Source: an uncultured Geobacteraceae bacterium | GTDB taxonomy: Bacteria > Desulfobacterota > Desulfuromonadia > Geobacterales > Pseudopelobacteraceae | Reading direction: 5' to 3' | Length of the DNA: 64,000 bases | NCBI GenBank assembly: GCA_903875605.1 | Contig: CAIQWT010000076.1 | Span: forward strand, 1-64,000 | Part shown: one piece after another, positions 8,788 to 18,234 of the stretch | How positions within the stretch are numbered: the stretch's first letter is position 1 | Layout of the letters: each line of letters opens with the position of its first letter | Position numbers and translations under genes: made by a program | Notes under the pieces: generated by a model | The model's database searches: none | The model's input: only the letters and a program-made list of their open reading frames with translations | Told to the model about the DNA's origin: nothing

Positions 8788-10895
8788 AGGCCCGCCCGCT
8801 TCCACCGCTCCGCGAGGAGCTGGGGCTGTCTCCTGCGCCCACGTCAAAAAATGGTACACCGGCCTGGACACTGCATGACCCTCCGGCCAACAAATTCTTT
8901 CTGCTTGAATGGCCCGCCTTTGAAATCCTTTCGCGCTGGAGCCTTGGCTCTGTTCAGGTCGTTATCGATGCTGTCAATCAGGAAACGACCCTTACCGTTA
9001 CGGAACATGATGTGCTCGGCATGATCACTTTTCTGGACCAGAATTTTCTGTTTCAGACAACAACTGCGGCCGGAAGTCAGCGGCTTGTGTCGGCTCAGGC
9101 AGCAGGTCACCCCGGATGGGGCATGTGGCTTCTGAAAAACTACCTGTTCATTCGAGTCCCAGTGGTTCATCCGGAAAAATTTCTCAAGAAAGCCGGCCCA
9201 GTCGCCGGATTGTTTTTTTCGCGTTCTTTTTTAGCCATGGTGGGCGTAGCAACTTTGGCGGCATTTTACCTCCTCTCGCACCAATGGGATGTCTTCCTCC
9301 ATTCGTTCACTGCATATCACAGCCTCGAAGGGATACTCATTGTCGGCTGCGCTATTCCGCTTGCCAAAGTAGTTCATGAACTGGGACATGCGTTCACCGC
9401 GCATCGTTATGGCTGCCGTATACCAACCATGGGCTTTGCCCTCGTCGTTATGACCCCTATGTTGTACACCGATACCAACGAAGCCTGGAAGCTTACCTCG
9501 CGATCCCAGCGGCTTGCCATCGGTATCGCCGGCATGGCTGCAGAGTTGCTGCTCGCCCTGGCTGCATTATGGGTATGGCTTCTGATGGCAGATGGGCCAT
9601 TGCGCGGTGCAGCGTTCATACTGGCAACCACAACCTGGATCATGACTATTGCCCTTAATGCCAGCCCTTTCATGCGTTTTGACGGTTATTTTATCCTTTC
9701 GGACTTTCTTAGTCTGCCCAATTTACACAACCGCTCTTTTGCCTTTGGCAGGTGGTGGCTGCGGGAATGGCTTTTCGGACTTGGAGCGCCGGAACCGGAA
9801 CCGGCCTCGTTGCAGCGCAAGGTTTTTCTGATATGTTTTGCTTTTCTGGTGTGGGTGTATCGTCTGGTGGTGTTTTTTGGTATCGCTGTAATGGTTTACC
9901 GCTACTTTTTCAAGGCGCTCGGCATCTTTCTGTTTGCTGTTGAGATCGGCTGGTTTATTGTGCATCCAGTGTATAAAGAGGTTATCGCGTGGACGAAAAT
10001 GAAAGATAAGCTCCGGATAAATATGAATATGATTAGAGGGTTGCTACTGGTCATCGCGATCATCTTTATGATCGTAGTGCCATGGAACGGTCATTTTTCT
10101 GCACCGGCCACACTTTCTGCGATCCGGGAGCAGCAGGTCAACGTGCCGTTCGCTGCGATGATAACCGGTGAATCCGCTGCTGATATGAAAAAGGTGCGCA
10201 GTGGCGAAACAATATTACAGCTGCGTTCTCCAGATATGGATCAACAGATCAGTCAGGTAAAGACGTCAACGGGTGTTTCACAGTGGCAGGCGGACCAGCA
10301 GACGTTCGATGAAAAGCTGCTCAGTCAGGGGAATGTTCTCAACCGTCGCCTGGAAGCCGGAACAACTGAACTCTCGGGCCTGATAGATGTTAAGGGCCGA
10401 CTGACGCTGCGGGCTCCGTTCGATGGGATCATTGTGGCCCGCAACGACGAACTTGCCAACGATGTCTGGCTGCCGCGCAGAGAGCCTCTGTATGTGATTG
10501 CGGATACCGGCAGTAACAGGGTTGATGCCTACGTTAGTGAGCGTGAGCTGGAGCGTATCAGGGTGGGTGCTCCGGCACTGTTTGTGCCTGATGCCCTTGA
10601 TTTCGGTGTGTACAGATGCCGGGTAGCCGAAATAGACCGGGTAAATATTTCAACTATAGATGAGCCGTTTCTGGCTTCCACATTCGGTGGTCCGATCGCC
10701 GCACGGAATGACCCGCAGGGGGCGATTATCCCCGACCTGCCTGTCTTTAGGGTCCGTATGGACAGCTGTTCCCCTGCCGCTGTTCCATTAATTAAGTTGA
10801 AAGGGGTTGTGCATGTTAAAGCCGAGATGCGAAGTTCATTGATTGATATGCTTCGTAACGGCTATGCGGTTATCATACGGGAAATCGGGTTTTAA
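8781..10895 (+). CDS. M50 (site-2-type) zinc metalloprotease fused to a HlyD-like domain
   Basis: 704 residues, polytopic. Residues about 20-95 resemble a PqqD-like winged helix. The M50 core carries the zinc motif H199-E-L-G-H203 inside a membrane helix and the distal N293...D301-G302 motif typical of site-2 proteases, so the active site appears intact. After further membrane helices (last near 430-445) comes a periplasmic lipoyl/HlyD-like domain (about 455-670: VNVPFAAMITGESAADMKKVRSGE, LRAPFDGIIVARNDE). This build is known in 'putative peptide zinc metalloprotease' proteins found beside HlyD and TolC genes. It is the only multi-spanning inner-membrane protein in the operon, so it may be the inner-membrane platform or may process the cargo. 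That role is inference. Confidence 0.85.
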   Translation: MVEARPLPPLREELGLSPAPTSKNGTPAWTLHDPPANKFFLLEWPAFEILSRWSLGSVQVVIDAVNQETTLTVTEHDVLGMITFLDQNFLFQTTTAAGSQRLVSAQAAGHPGWGMWLLKNYLFIRVPVVHPEKFLKKAGPVAGLFFSRSFLAMVGVATLAAFYLLSHQWDVFLHSFTAYHSLEGILIVGCAIPLAKVVHELGHAFTAHRYGCRIPTMGFALVVMTPMLYTDTNEAWKLTSRSQRLAIGIAGMAAELLLALAALWVWLLMADGPLRGAAFILATTTWIMTIALNASPFMRFDGYFILSDFLSLPNLHNRSFAFGRWWLREWLFGLGAPEPEPASLQRKVFLICFAFLVWVYRLVVFFGIAVMVYRYFFKALGIFLFAVEIGWFIVHPVYKEVIAWTKMKDKLRINMNMIRGLLLVIAIIFMIVVPWNGHFSAPATLSAIREQQVNVPFAAMITGESAADMKKVRSGETILQLRSPDMDQQISQVKTSTGVSQWQADQQTFDEKLLSQGNVLNRRLEAGTTELSGLIDVKGRLTLRAPFDGIIVARNDELANDVWLPRREPLYVIADTGSNRVDAYVSERELERIRVGAPALFVPDALDFGVYRCRVAEIDRVNISTIDEPFLASTFGGPIAARNDPQGAIIPDLPVFRVRMDSCSPAAVPLIKLKGVVHVKAEMRSSLIDMLRNGYAVIIREIGF

Positions 10896-11048
10896 AAGAC
10901 GATTATGGAGTGGTCTTCGCCACTTGCCATGGTTCTGAAATATGCTCACGCAAGTCAAACTAACATACAAGAGGACATGGATAGGTTTGAAGATATGTTG
11001 GATGCTGCATAGAAAGATTTGACCCAATTATACCAAAATTACACAGAC

Positions 11049-11090
11049 AAACAAGAAGGCTTCCGGTAGGAATCGGAAGCCTTCTTGTTT
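11049..11090. terminator. Strong hairpin terminator after the export operon
   Basis: A perfect stem of about 16 bp (AACAAGAAGGCTTCCG pairing with CGGAAGCCTTCTTGTT, loop 8 nt) is flanked by A-rich sequence on the left and T-rich sequence on the right, so it could act in both directions. It lies about 150 bp after the M50 gene and just left of the island boundary. It may also be the original terminator of the minus-strand tRNA-Phe gene before the island inserted. Confidence 0.75.
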
Positions 11091-11110
11091 ATGCTTGTGT
11101 TTCTGAATAG

Positions 11111-11140
11111 TTAAGTGGTGCCAGGGACGGAATCGGACTG
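11111..11140 (-). repeat. Displaced tRNA-Phe 3'-end copy (distal att site of the island)
   Basis: TTAAGTGGTGCCAGGGACGG followed by AATCGGACTG closely matches the plus-strand reading of the tRNA-Phe 3' end and its flank at 31901-31931 (TTAAGTGGTGCCCAGGGACGG AATCGAACCG). It has one missing C and an A-to-G and nearby differences. Same orientation means a direct repeat, as expected for the two ends of an element integrated into the 3' end of a tRNA gene. It marks the left end of a 20.8-kb island. Confidence 0.7.
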
Positions 11141-11422
11141 ATTGCGTAAGCTGATGATATATAAATATAATTATTTGAGCAGATAATGCAAAGCCCCCCA
11201 AAAAGCCCCGTTACGATGTTTATGATACTACTTTTCTAGAAATTCCACCCCTTATTATCATTCAGAAATCTGATTAAAAACTCCATTTATATCACTCACC
11301 ACTCCATTGAGCATGCAGTTCGTCTTTGGGCATAAGTTGCTAACTTTTGGCAGTAGATAATAACTGCTGACAATTGTTGTTAATATATTACCATGTGATA
11401 AATTGAGATGGAGGACGCCACA

Positions 11423-11632
11423 ATGAATGTATTAATTGCAGACCTTGATGTCATTTGCAATGAAGAACTGGAGTTACTGCAGTCTGGTGCTGAGCGGGTA
11501 CACGCATTATATTCGGATGTGAAACGGCAACTTCCATTGAGCGCTGTTCGTATAATTGCACAGTGGGCTGCCAAGGGAATTCTGTATCTAGACAGCTCGG
11601 TGATCCGTTCAATCAGGATCGTGAAGGGCTGA
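11423..11632 (+). CDS. Small hypothetical protein at the left end of the island
   Basis: 69 residues if it starts at 11423, which has GGAGG eight bases upstream. An in-frame ATG at 11408 lacks a site. The product is mostly helical (MNVLIADLDVICNEELELL, then VHALYSDVKRQLPLSAVRII) and I do not recognise it. Its last 70 bp overlap the next frame, whose product continues with helical, basic sequence. This may therefore be the N-terminal half of a single gene broken by a frameshift near 11600. Confidence 0.4.
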   Translation: MNVLIADLDVICNEELELLQSGAERVHALYSDVKRQLPLSAVRIIAQWAAKGILYLDSSVIRSIRIVKG

Positions 11633-11826
11633 TCAGAAAATTCATGTTCCTGGCAGGGCATTATGCAAACAACGGCAATAGAGTTGAGGTTATTGCTGAA
11701 GACTGGTTGATGAGAGAACTAGGGAAAGAGCTTATGCCTCTTGCGGGATACGCGACTGGCCCATTTATGGTCTTTGGCTCTAGTACAATGGCAAAATCGC
11801 TTTACGAAATGGAGCCTGTTCTATGA
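11563..11826 (+). CDS. Hypothetical protein, possibly the second half of a frameshifted gene
   Basis: 87 codons in a frame different from the preceding gene. It begins inside that gene without a clear ribosome-binding site. The coherent part runs from about 11617 (REGLIRKFMFLAGHYANNGNRVEV, then IAEDWLMRELGKEL). The start of the frame (MGCQGNSVSRQLGDPF) looks like noise, which supports a frameshift rather than a separate gene. Family unknown. Its stop overlaps the ATG at 11823 by four bases. Confidence 0.35.
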   Translation: MGCQGNSVSRQLGDPFNQDREGLIRKFMFLAGHYANNGNRVEVIAEDWLMRELGKELMPLAGYATGPFMVFGSSTMAKSLYEMEPVL

Positions 11827-12284
11827 TAGGTTCTCTCCAATCAACCGGTCAATTGCCCGGGAAACTTGTGAGGCTCCTTGAAAATCATGGAATTCTGTCT
11901 GACAATGAGTAATTGAACCAATTGACGGTAGACGTAATCAGCCGTATTTATCGCGACATTGAGCTGACAAGGTTTTTTGTGTCCGGAATTCGCCGAAGAG
12001 ATAGGGTTAATCTTGTTCAGACCGCAGAACTGTCGAAACCGGAAAGATATGCCTATCATAGATTCCGTAATAGTTTGACTGAGCACAAAAGGCTCAGGGT
12101 GGAAAACATTACGGACGAGATCCTTACATATATCATCGGTCGTACTGATGGCCACCCTGACTTTGACCGTAATGACCGGACGCCGTTAAGGCTAAAACGC
12201 ACTGAAATGATATATAAAATGCGTAAAAAAGCTTATAAAGAAACATCTAAATGTACTCTGAATAAACAGGCTCAAGTCATATAA
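11823..12284 (+). pseudogene. Hypothetical gene interrupted by an in-frame TAA
   Basis: ATG at 11823 opens a frame of 29 codons (MIGSLQSTGQLPGKLVRLL, then ENHGILSDNE), stopped by TAA at 11910-11912. The same frame continues directly for 123 codons (LNQLTVDVISRIYRDIELTRFF...) to 12284. Read through, this is one 153-codon helical protein. Read separately, the second part would need the TTG at 11913 as a start with no ribosome-binding site. A nonsense mutation in a decaying gene is the simplest view. Product unknown. The C-terminal tail is Lys/Arg-rich. Confidence 0.4.
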
Positions 12285-12501
12285 AATTCCCGCCAGAATT
12301 TTAAGGCACTCAGACTGACTCAGTCACATCCCATATCCCATGTTCCAAAAATCATACAAATTTCGTCACAAGTTCATAATGATCTGACGGTCTGCAACCC
12401 TTGCAAGAAGCTTTAATGAAGAGGCTTTCCGGTGGCTATTCCGATTGATTTCTGATATGAAAGTTCAGCTTTCACATTCGGGTAACCAGCGGGAAATAGT
12501 G

Positions 12502-13842
12502 ATGAAATATCAGGAAACCGAAACCGTTGAACTGAAAAAATCCACCTCTGAACTGAAGGAGGCGGTGCACTCCATTGTGGCGATGCTGAACAAGCACCAG
12601 CGGGGTGAGGTCTGGTTCGGCGTTAAAAACGATGGGACGATTGTCGGTCAGCAGGTCTCAGATAAAACGATGCGGGATGTCTCCAAATCGATTTCCGAAC
12701 ATATCGAACCAAAGATATATCCCGTTGTTGAGCAGGTAGATGTTGACGGTAAACAGTGCATCAAGGTTCAGATTGAAGGCGGAGAACACCCTTACTATGC
12801 GTATGGACGGGCGTATATCCGTGTGGGTGATGAAGATAGGCAGTTAAGTGCCAAAGAGCTGGAAAATATGGTTCTGACCAAGAACCGTGACCGGCTCCAC
12901 TGGGATACTGAGGTTTGCGATAAAGCGACCTTTGATGATATCGGTGCCGGTAAGCTTAAATCATTCCTGAAACTCTGCGGTTTAACATACGACACAATTC
13001 CTAACTCTCTTGAAAAACTGAATCTGATCAAAGACGGCAAGTTATTGAATGCCGCTGTACTCTGCTTTGCCCGCAAGCCTGAGAAGATCTTCCCCAACGC
13101 CAGATTACGCTGTGCGGTATTCGGTACGTTGGATACAACAGTGACTCTGGATATGAAGGATTTCTACGGTGATGTTTTTGCTCTGATCAGTAAGGCCGAA
13201 GAATATGTTCTGGAGCACATCAACATCGGTATGCGTCTGGATGGATTGTTGCGGGTAGATGTCCCTGAAATTGACCGTGAAGCGATTCGTGAAGCGATTA
13301 TCAATGCATTCTGTCACCGGGATTACCGGGAGTATGATTCCGTCAACATTGCTATATTCAAGGATCGTATCGAAATCAGAAGCCCGGGAACTCTGTATGG
13401 CGGGCTTACTATCGACAGCATCAGAAAGAAAATGGTTTCAGCACGGCGAAACGAGTTGCTGGCAGAACTGTTCCAGCGAAGCCACCGCATTGAAAAATGG
13501 GGGCGTGGTATCAAGATGATCCTGGAGCGGGAGCCTGCTACAGAGTTTGAAGAGATAGGAACCGTAAAGTTTTTTGTCACGTTCAAACGGAAAACAGGTG
13601 AATTGACTACTGGAAGTTTTCAGGGAACCGGTACCCAGAAAAGTTCACAGAAAAGTTCACAGAAAATCCTCGATATGATAGTCTCCAATCCGCATATCAC
13701 CATCAGGGAGATGGCAGACGTTCTGAAGATCACGGACCGGGCGATTAAGAAGAATATCGAAAACCTGAAGAAGGATGGCGTACTCAAGCGTGTTGGTCCG
13801 GATAAAGGCGGGTCTTGGGAGGTTGTACGTAATCCCGAGTGA
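12502..13842 (+). CDS. AlbA_2 (Schlafen-type) / HATPase_c_4 / winged-helix regulator
   Basis: About 446 residues from ATG 12502. The frame extends upstream to a TTG at 12445, but family members begin near ETETVELKKS. Residues 1-120 are an AlbA_2/'divergent AAA-4' domain (VELKKSTSELKEAV, GEVWFGVKNDGTIVGQ, YIRVGDEDRQL). The middle and C-terminal half hold the HATPase_c_4 region (REAIINAFCHRDYREYDSVN, RIEIRSPGTLYGGLT, KWGRGIKMI). A SSQKSSQK linker leads to a winged helix (about 395-440). Such proteins are putative transcriptional regulators, common in islands and near defence genes. The gene lies about 115 bp before the McrB-like gene in the same orientation and may regulate it. Confidence 0.8.
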   Translation: MKYQETETVELKKSTSELKEAVHSIVAMLNKHQRGEVWFGVKNDGTIVGQQVSDKTMRDVSKSISEHIEPKIYPVVEQVDVDGKQCIKVQIEGGEHPYYAYGRAYIRVGDEDRQLSAKELENMVLTKNRDRLHWDTEVCDKATFDDIGAGKLKSFLKLCGLTYDTIPNSLEKLNLIKDGKLLNAAVLCFARKPEKIFPNARLRCAVFGTLDTTVTLDMKDFYGDVFALISKAEEYVLEHINIGMRLDGLLRVDVPEIDREAIREAIINAFCHRDYREYDSVNIAIFKDRIEIRSPGTLYGGLTIDSIRKKMVSARRNELLAELFQRSHRIEKWGRGIKMILEREPATEFEEIGTVKFFVTFKRKTGELTTGSFQGTGTQKSSQKSSQKILDMIVSNPHITIREMADVLKITDRAIKKNIENLKKDGVLKRVGPDKGGSWEVVRNPE

Positions 13843-13957
13843 CTGATCACTTCAACAAGGATTCGCGATCAGGAAGATGCTGGGTACCGCGTGATTCCGG
13901 TTTAGTTTGCATGATAAGGGTCTCTTCTGCATGCACAAATTAAGGTGAGGTCTATGT

Positions 13958-15796
13958 ATGATTCAACAAGATTTTGAAGCAATTTTGGGGAGGTACACTC
14001 GTGCACGCACAGGTGAACCTTTCAATGGTGAACATGATATATTCAAATATTTTGAATCAATACGTGAATGCATTTCACAGTCTGAAGTAGTGAAGAGCAG
14101 ACCTCATATTCGAGTGAAATTTAGTGCCGGACAAGGGAATTGGGCAAGAGTACCGTGGATTGCTTTTCTTGATTCAAGAGAAACATCAACGACTCAAAAG
14201 GGCGTATATTGCGTATACCTGTTCCGCCAAGATATGTCAGGTCTTTATGTGACTTTCAATCAGGGCGTCACGGAACTCATCAACCAAAACGGTCGACCAA
14301 AAGCACACCAAGAACTGCAACGAAGAGCTAAAGACTTTCAACAATATTGCGATTTCGATAAGTCAAAAGGTTTTACGCTTGGACAAGGAATTGATTTGCG
14401 AGCAGACCCTGGACTTGGAGCTGATTATGAGTATTCAACTATTGCCCACAAATTATATGAAACAGGCAAAATACCAATCGATGCAACTATCTTAAGTGAT
14501 TTGGATACAACACTCATGGCTTATGACAATTATATGAATAGAACTCCTATGCCGGCTCCGCCTATTGCAAAACCCATGACACCCAAAAAACAAACAAATC
14601 TCCCCAAGCCTTTCCTCCTACTTGCTGGTATCTCAGGTACAGGAAAAACCCGGTTCGTTCGCGAACAGGCAAATGCATCAGCCTCACTATTTAGCTTGCC
14701 CGAAGGCAACAACTATTGTCTTGTCCCCGTTCGCCCAGACTGGCACGAACCATCCGATCTTCTTGGCTATATCTCCCGCATTGGCTGTGACGGCCCCCGC
14801 TATGTTGTTACAGATCTGCTCCGCTTCATTGTGGCAGCGTGGAAACATACTGTAGAAACTGCATCCGCAGAGGGTATAATCTATAAACCATTCGACACCG
14901 TGTGCCCTTATTGGCTCTGTCTTGATGAGATGAATCTGGCTCCGGTTGAACAGTATTTTGCTGATTATCTGTCCATTCTTGAAACCCGCAAATGGGAAAA
15001 AGGTGCCTATTCATGTGATCCGCTTCTCAAATCGGCAGTAATTAAACAGCAACTTGACGCAGAAGGTCAGATCGATTTATGGAAACGATTGGGTATCAAT
15101 GATGCCGAATCTACCGGATTGGTAGAATTCTTCACAGAATACGGAATCGCGCTGCCTCCCAATCTGATCGTGGCCGGCACGGTAAATATGGATGAGACTA
15201 CCCATGGCTTTTCACGCAAGGTTATTGACAGGGCGCTGACTTTTGATTTCGGTGAGTTTTTCCCCAATGATTATAGCCAGTATTACGAAGCGGATAAGCT
15301 GCAGTCGGTCCGGCCGCTCGGCTTTCCACGTATGTCCGGAGTGCACCATGAGGGTGCTCTTGCTTCAGTATCTGCTGACAGGGACGGTCGAAATACAATA
15401 CGCTTTTTGAATGCTGTCAATGGAATCCTCAAAGATACTCCTTTCGAGCTTGCCTATCGTGCTTTGAACGAAGCCTTATTGGCAGTTGTCTGTTTCAATC
15501 CTGCTGATGAAATCCAATTGCAGGCGGTCTGGGATGATTTTCTGATGATGAAAGTGCTTCCAAGGATTGAGGGTGATGCAGAAAAACTGGGCTATGAAGG
15601 TGATGATACCGGACGGTTGATAGAATTATCACAGCTTCTGAAGACGGAGTTGGCGGCTATTGCAGATGGCAGACCTGACCTGTTGAGAGTTAATGATGAC
15701 GGATCAGCGGCTCAATCCTCGTGTCGGTCGTTGAAGAAACTCGCATGGATGCAAAAGCGTCTTTCCGGAAGTAGCTTCACTTCCTTCTGGCCGTAG
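13958..15796 (+). CDS. McrB-like AAA+ GTPase/ATPase (DUF3578 N-terminus)
   Basis: 612 residues. The N-terminal about 190 residues match the MrcB/DUF3578 type (FSAGQGNWARVPWIAFLD, GVYCVYLF). The AAA+ domain has Walker A G224-ISGTGK-T231, Walker B with D323-E324 (LCLDEMNLAPVEQYFADY) and the McrB-type motif T-V-N410-M-D-E followed by R425 (VIDRAL). McrB motors work with McrC-type nucleases in type IV, modification-dependent restriction. Here the partner is the DUF2357 gene 13 bp downstream. The ATG at 13958 has AAGGTGAGG upstream. The ATG four bases earlier runs into a stop. The first 500 bp are visibly more AT-rich than the rest. Confidence 0.85.
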   Translation: MIQQDFEAILGRYTRARTGEPFNGEHDIFKYFESIRECISQSEVVKSRPHIRVKFSAGQGNWARVPWIAFLDSRETSTTQKGVYCVYLFRQDMSGLYVTFNQGVTELINQNGRPKAHQELQRRAKDFQQYCDFDKSKGFTLGQGIDLRADPGLGADYEYSTIAHKLYETGKIPIDATILSDLDTTLMAYDNYMNRTPMPAPPIAKPMTPKKQTNLPKPFLLLAGISGTGKTRFVREQANASASLFSLPEGNNYCLVPVRPDWHEPSDLLGYISRIGCDGPRYVVTDLLRFIVAAWKHTVETASAEGIIYKPFDTVCPYWLCLDEMNLAPVEQYFADYLSILETRKWEKGAYSCDPLLKSAVIKQQLDAEGQIDLWKRLGINDAESTGLVEFFTEYGIALPPNLIVAGTVNMDETTHGFSRKVIDRALTFDFGEFFPNDYSQYYEADKLQSVRPLGFPRMSGVHHEGALASVSADRDGRNTIRFLNAVNGILKDTPFELAYRALNEALLAVVCFNPADEIQLQAVWDDFLMMKVLPRIEGDAEKLGYEGDDTGRLIELSQLLKTELAAIADGRPDLLRVNDDGSAAQSSCRSLKKLAWMQKRLSGSSFTSFWP

Positions 15797-15809
15797 CCGG
15801 TGCCTTACT

Positions 15810-18167
15810 GTGCCTGAAGTAGTCAGGATACATACGGCTGACTGGAATCTTTCCGTCTGGACGAAGAATATAAGCGTACCGACCGAACGCCTTACGTCAA
15901 CCCTTGTAGCCAGAGGAAAAGAACTTCCTGTTGGTGCAGTCCGCTTGTTTCCCGCTCTGAAAATTTCCGGCGTATCCCCTGAACCAATAAATTCAATTGA
16001 TGAAAAAATATCTGAATTATCTATTCCGGCACCGGTTTTTTTCGAAAACCGGCTCTACGAGTTTGAATTTCAGTTTTCCGGCTGTAGTTCAACCTCCTGT
16101 CCCGAAATCATTCACTGGCGCACCGATGTAGTCGATGCCTTCCACACGTCAGGAAACAGTCTCAGGGGAAGTATCAACTTCGGTAATGATGTGGGTTGGT
16201 TTCGACTGGGACTGAAGTTTAACAGCGGTCAGCGGGATGCAGAGCAGTATTTATCTTTTGAAGTTTTGCCGACCAAGATGGACCTGGCGGGAGACTTTGA
16301 TCAGATTCACCGGGATATTGACAGCTCCTATCCGCTCTGGCGTTTTTCGTTTGCCCAGAAAACCGAACATGAACTTGCTAAATCACGGAAACCGCACGAA
16401 CGTTTTCCTCTGCTCTGGCTGGCATTATTCAGAAGTCTGCGTGCTGAACTTCAGGAAGCAGTAAAACTGATCTGCAGGTCTCCTCATGCGCGGCTTCTCC
16501 CGCAGGAAAAATTTCTGCGTCCGGACCGGCTTAAAGGAAGGCTTACTCCACGCCTGGAAGAACAGGTAACAGAACAATGTCTGAACGGAGAAGTGCACCG
16601 TCGTCACAGGGTGGAGACTCGTCGTCTGTCGGTTGATACGCCTGAGAACCGTTTTGTGAAAATGGTGATTACCCGCTGTGTTAAGGAGTTATCACGATTC
16701 AGTCAGAGAGCACGATTGAATAATGCCATACCGGACAGAGAAAAACTCAGTCAGGCATTTTTTGATGAGTTGGTGAGTTGGCAGAAACCACTTGAGCAAA
16801 GGCTGGCTGAACCCCTGTTTCGTGAAGTCAGCAGTTTTAACGGATTGTCAGGTGAGTCTCTGGTGCTGCATCACAGAGCCGGTTATGCAAAAGTGTACCG
16901 AATCTGGCAGGAGCTGAAGCTGTATCTTGATCTTTTCGGCCGCCAGGCGGCAATCTCGATGAAGTCTGTATCTGAACTGTATGAAGTCTGGTGCCTGCTT
17001 GAGATGCGTCGAATGCTGATTGGCCTGGGCTTTGTTGAAGTGGAAAGCCGTAAAGCGGCGATACGGACAAAAGGTCTGGAAAAAGATCTGGTAGACGGCA
17101 TGGGTACCGCATTCCGCTTCACAAGGCGTGACGGGTTGAAAATCCGTCTTGCCCATGAACCGCCGTTTTCCGTTACGAACAAGCCTGACGCCAGAGGCAT
17201 CTACTCATGGACTACACCTCAGAAACCAGACATTCTTCTCGAAGCATCTTTTCCTGACAACAGCAGGATCAGATGGATATTTGACGCAAAATACCGGATA
17301 GCCTCTGAAGACGCAAACGATGATGACCTTATTCCCGATGATGCAATCAATCAGATGCACCGTTACCGTGACGCACTGATACATCTGTCTGCCGGAGATG
17401 ACGGCGTTACTGAAAAAAGCCGTCCGATTGTGGGAGCATTTGTGCTCTATCCTGGATGGTTTGATGAAGAGACTGGTACAAACCCGTATGCTGCAGCAGT
17501 TGAGTCTGTCGGCATCGGAGGGTTCCCGCTTCTGCCGGGACGTGACAACCTTTGGCTGAAGGCATTTCTGAAAGAGAAATTCGGAGATCTGTCCTGCCCA
17601 GAGTCAACAGAACGGGCACTGGATCCTGATGAACATCTTTTGAACGAATCGGTAAGGATAGCGCCGACAGGGTTGTCATTAAGCCGATATGACGACCTGA
17701 CACTTGTAGCTTCACTGGGGAATGTTTCAAAAAGAGATAAGTCGTATGTTGACGGCTTTTTAAGTGGAACAGCAGGTTGGTACCATATTCCGGCCAGCAC
17801 CACTGACAAGAGAATTTCAAGAACGGTCATGCGCGAACTCAGCTGTTGTGCTGTAGCTGTCCATCCATCTGGAGCTGGAGAAAGGCTGATTGAATACCTG
17901 TACGAAGTTGAATCAGTGGCACTGTTAAAACGATGTGAACTGACAGTTGAACAGGCTGGAAACGTTGACCTCGGAAACCAGAACGAATACTGGTTGCTGA
18001 AGCTTGGTACCGCCCGGTGTTTACCAGATCCAGTTAAAGCCGGTGGAATCCGTAAATTCCGGTACCGCTTTACTTCTGCATCAGATCTTATCTCCGCACA
18101 AAGCTGGGAAGATCTCTCCGAACTTTACCAGTGTGTCGCTGGCAAAAAGCCTGTTTCAGCTGTTTAA
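15810..18167 (+). CDS. DUF2357 / McrC-like PD-(D/E)XK nuclease subunit
   Basis: 785 residues, starting at GTG 15810, 13 bp after the McrB-like stop. The N-terminal half is DUF2357-like (SVDTPENRFVKM at about 275-286). The nuclease core is visible as Y391-EVW..LEM, P473-D474-ILLE and F491-D492-A-K494-YR, the D...DxK signature of PD-(D/E)XK enzymes. Such proteins pair with McrB-like motors and are proposed restriction nucleases of type IV systems. The long C-terminal extension (about 620-785) is conserved-looking but unknown to me. Target specificity cannot be read from sequence. Confidence 0.8.
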   Translation: MPEVVRIHTADWNLSVWTKNISVPTERLTSTLVARGKELPVGAVRLFPALKISGVSPEPINSIDEKISELSIPAPVFFENRLYEFEFQFSGCSSTSCPEIIHWRTDVVDAFHTSGNSLRGSINFGNDVGWFRLGLKFNSGQRDAEQYLSFEVLPTKMDLAGDFDQIHRDIDSSYPLWRFSFAQKTEHELAKSRKPHERFPLLWLALFRSLRAELQEAVKLICRSPHARLLPQEKFLRPDRLKGRLTPRLEEQVTEQCLNGEVHRRHRVETRRLSVDTPENRFVKMVITRCVKELSRFSQRARLNNAIPDREKLSQAFFDELVSWQKPLEQRLAEPLFREVSSFNGLSGESLVLHHRAGYAKVYRIWQELKLYLDLFGRQAAISMKSVSELYEVWCLLEMRRMLIGLGFVEVESRKAAIRTKGLEKDLVDGMGTAFRFTRRDGLKIRLAHEPPFSVTNKPDARGIYSWTTPQKPDILLEASFPDNSRIRWIFDAKYRIASEDANDDDLIPDDAINQMHRYRDALIHLSAGDDGVTEKSRPIVGAFVLYPGWFDEETGTNPYAAAVESVGIGGFPLLPGRDNLWLKAFLKEKFGDLSCPESTERALDPDEHLLNESVRIAPTGLSLSRYDDLTLVASLGNVSKRDKSYVDGFLSGTAGWYHIPASTTDKRISRTVMRELSCCAVAVHPSGAGERLIEYLYEVESVALLKRCELTVEQAGNVDLGNQNEYWLLKLGTARCLPDPVKAGGIRKFRYRFTSASDLISAQSWEDLSELYQCVAGKKPVSAV

Positions 18168-18234
18168 TACTACCTGGGTATTCGCCTCGTTTTCAGACAT
18201 TGTTAAGGACGGACATTTTGCAGGAGATGGTATT

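Larger units (their letters stand above)
10896..11422. other. Intergenic region and left island boundary
   Basis: This 527-bp stretch holds no convincing gene. It contains a strong hairpin terminator at 11049-11090 that closes the export operon, and a displaced copy of the tRNA-Phe 3' end at 11111-11140. The rest is AT-rich and has no coding signal I can defend. The last bases hold a GGAGG ribosome-binding site for the first island gene. Confidence 0.6.
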
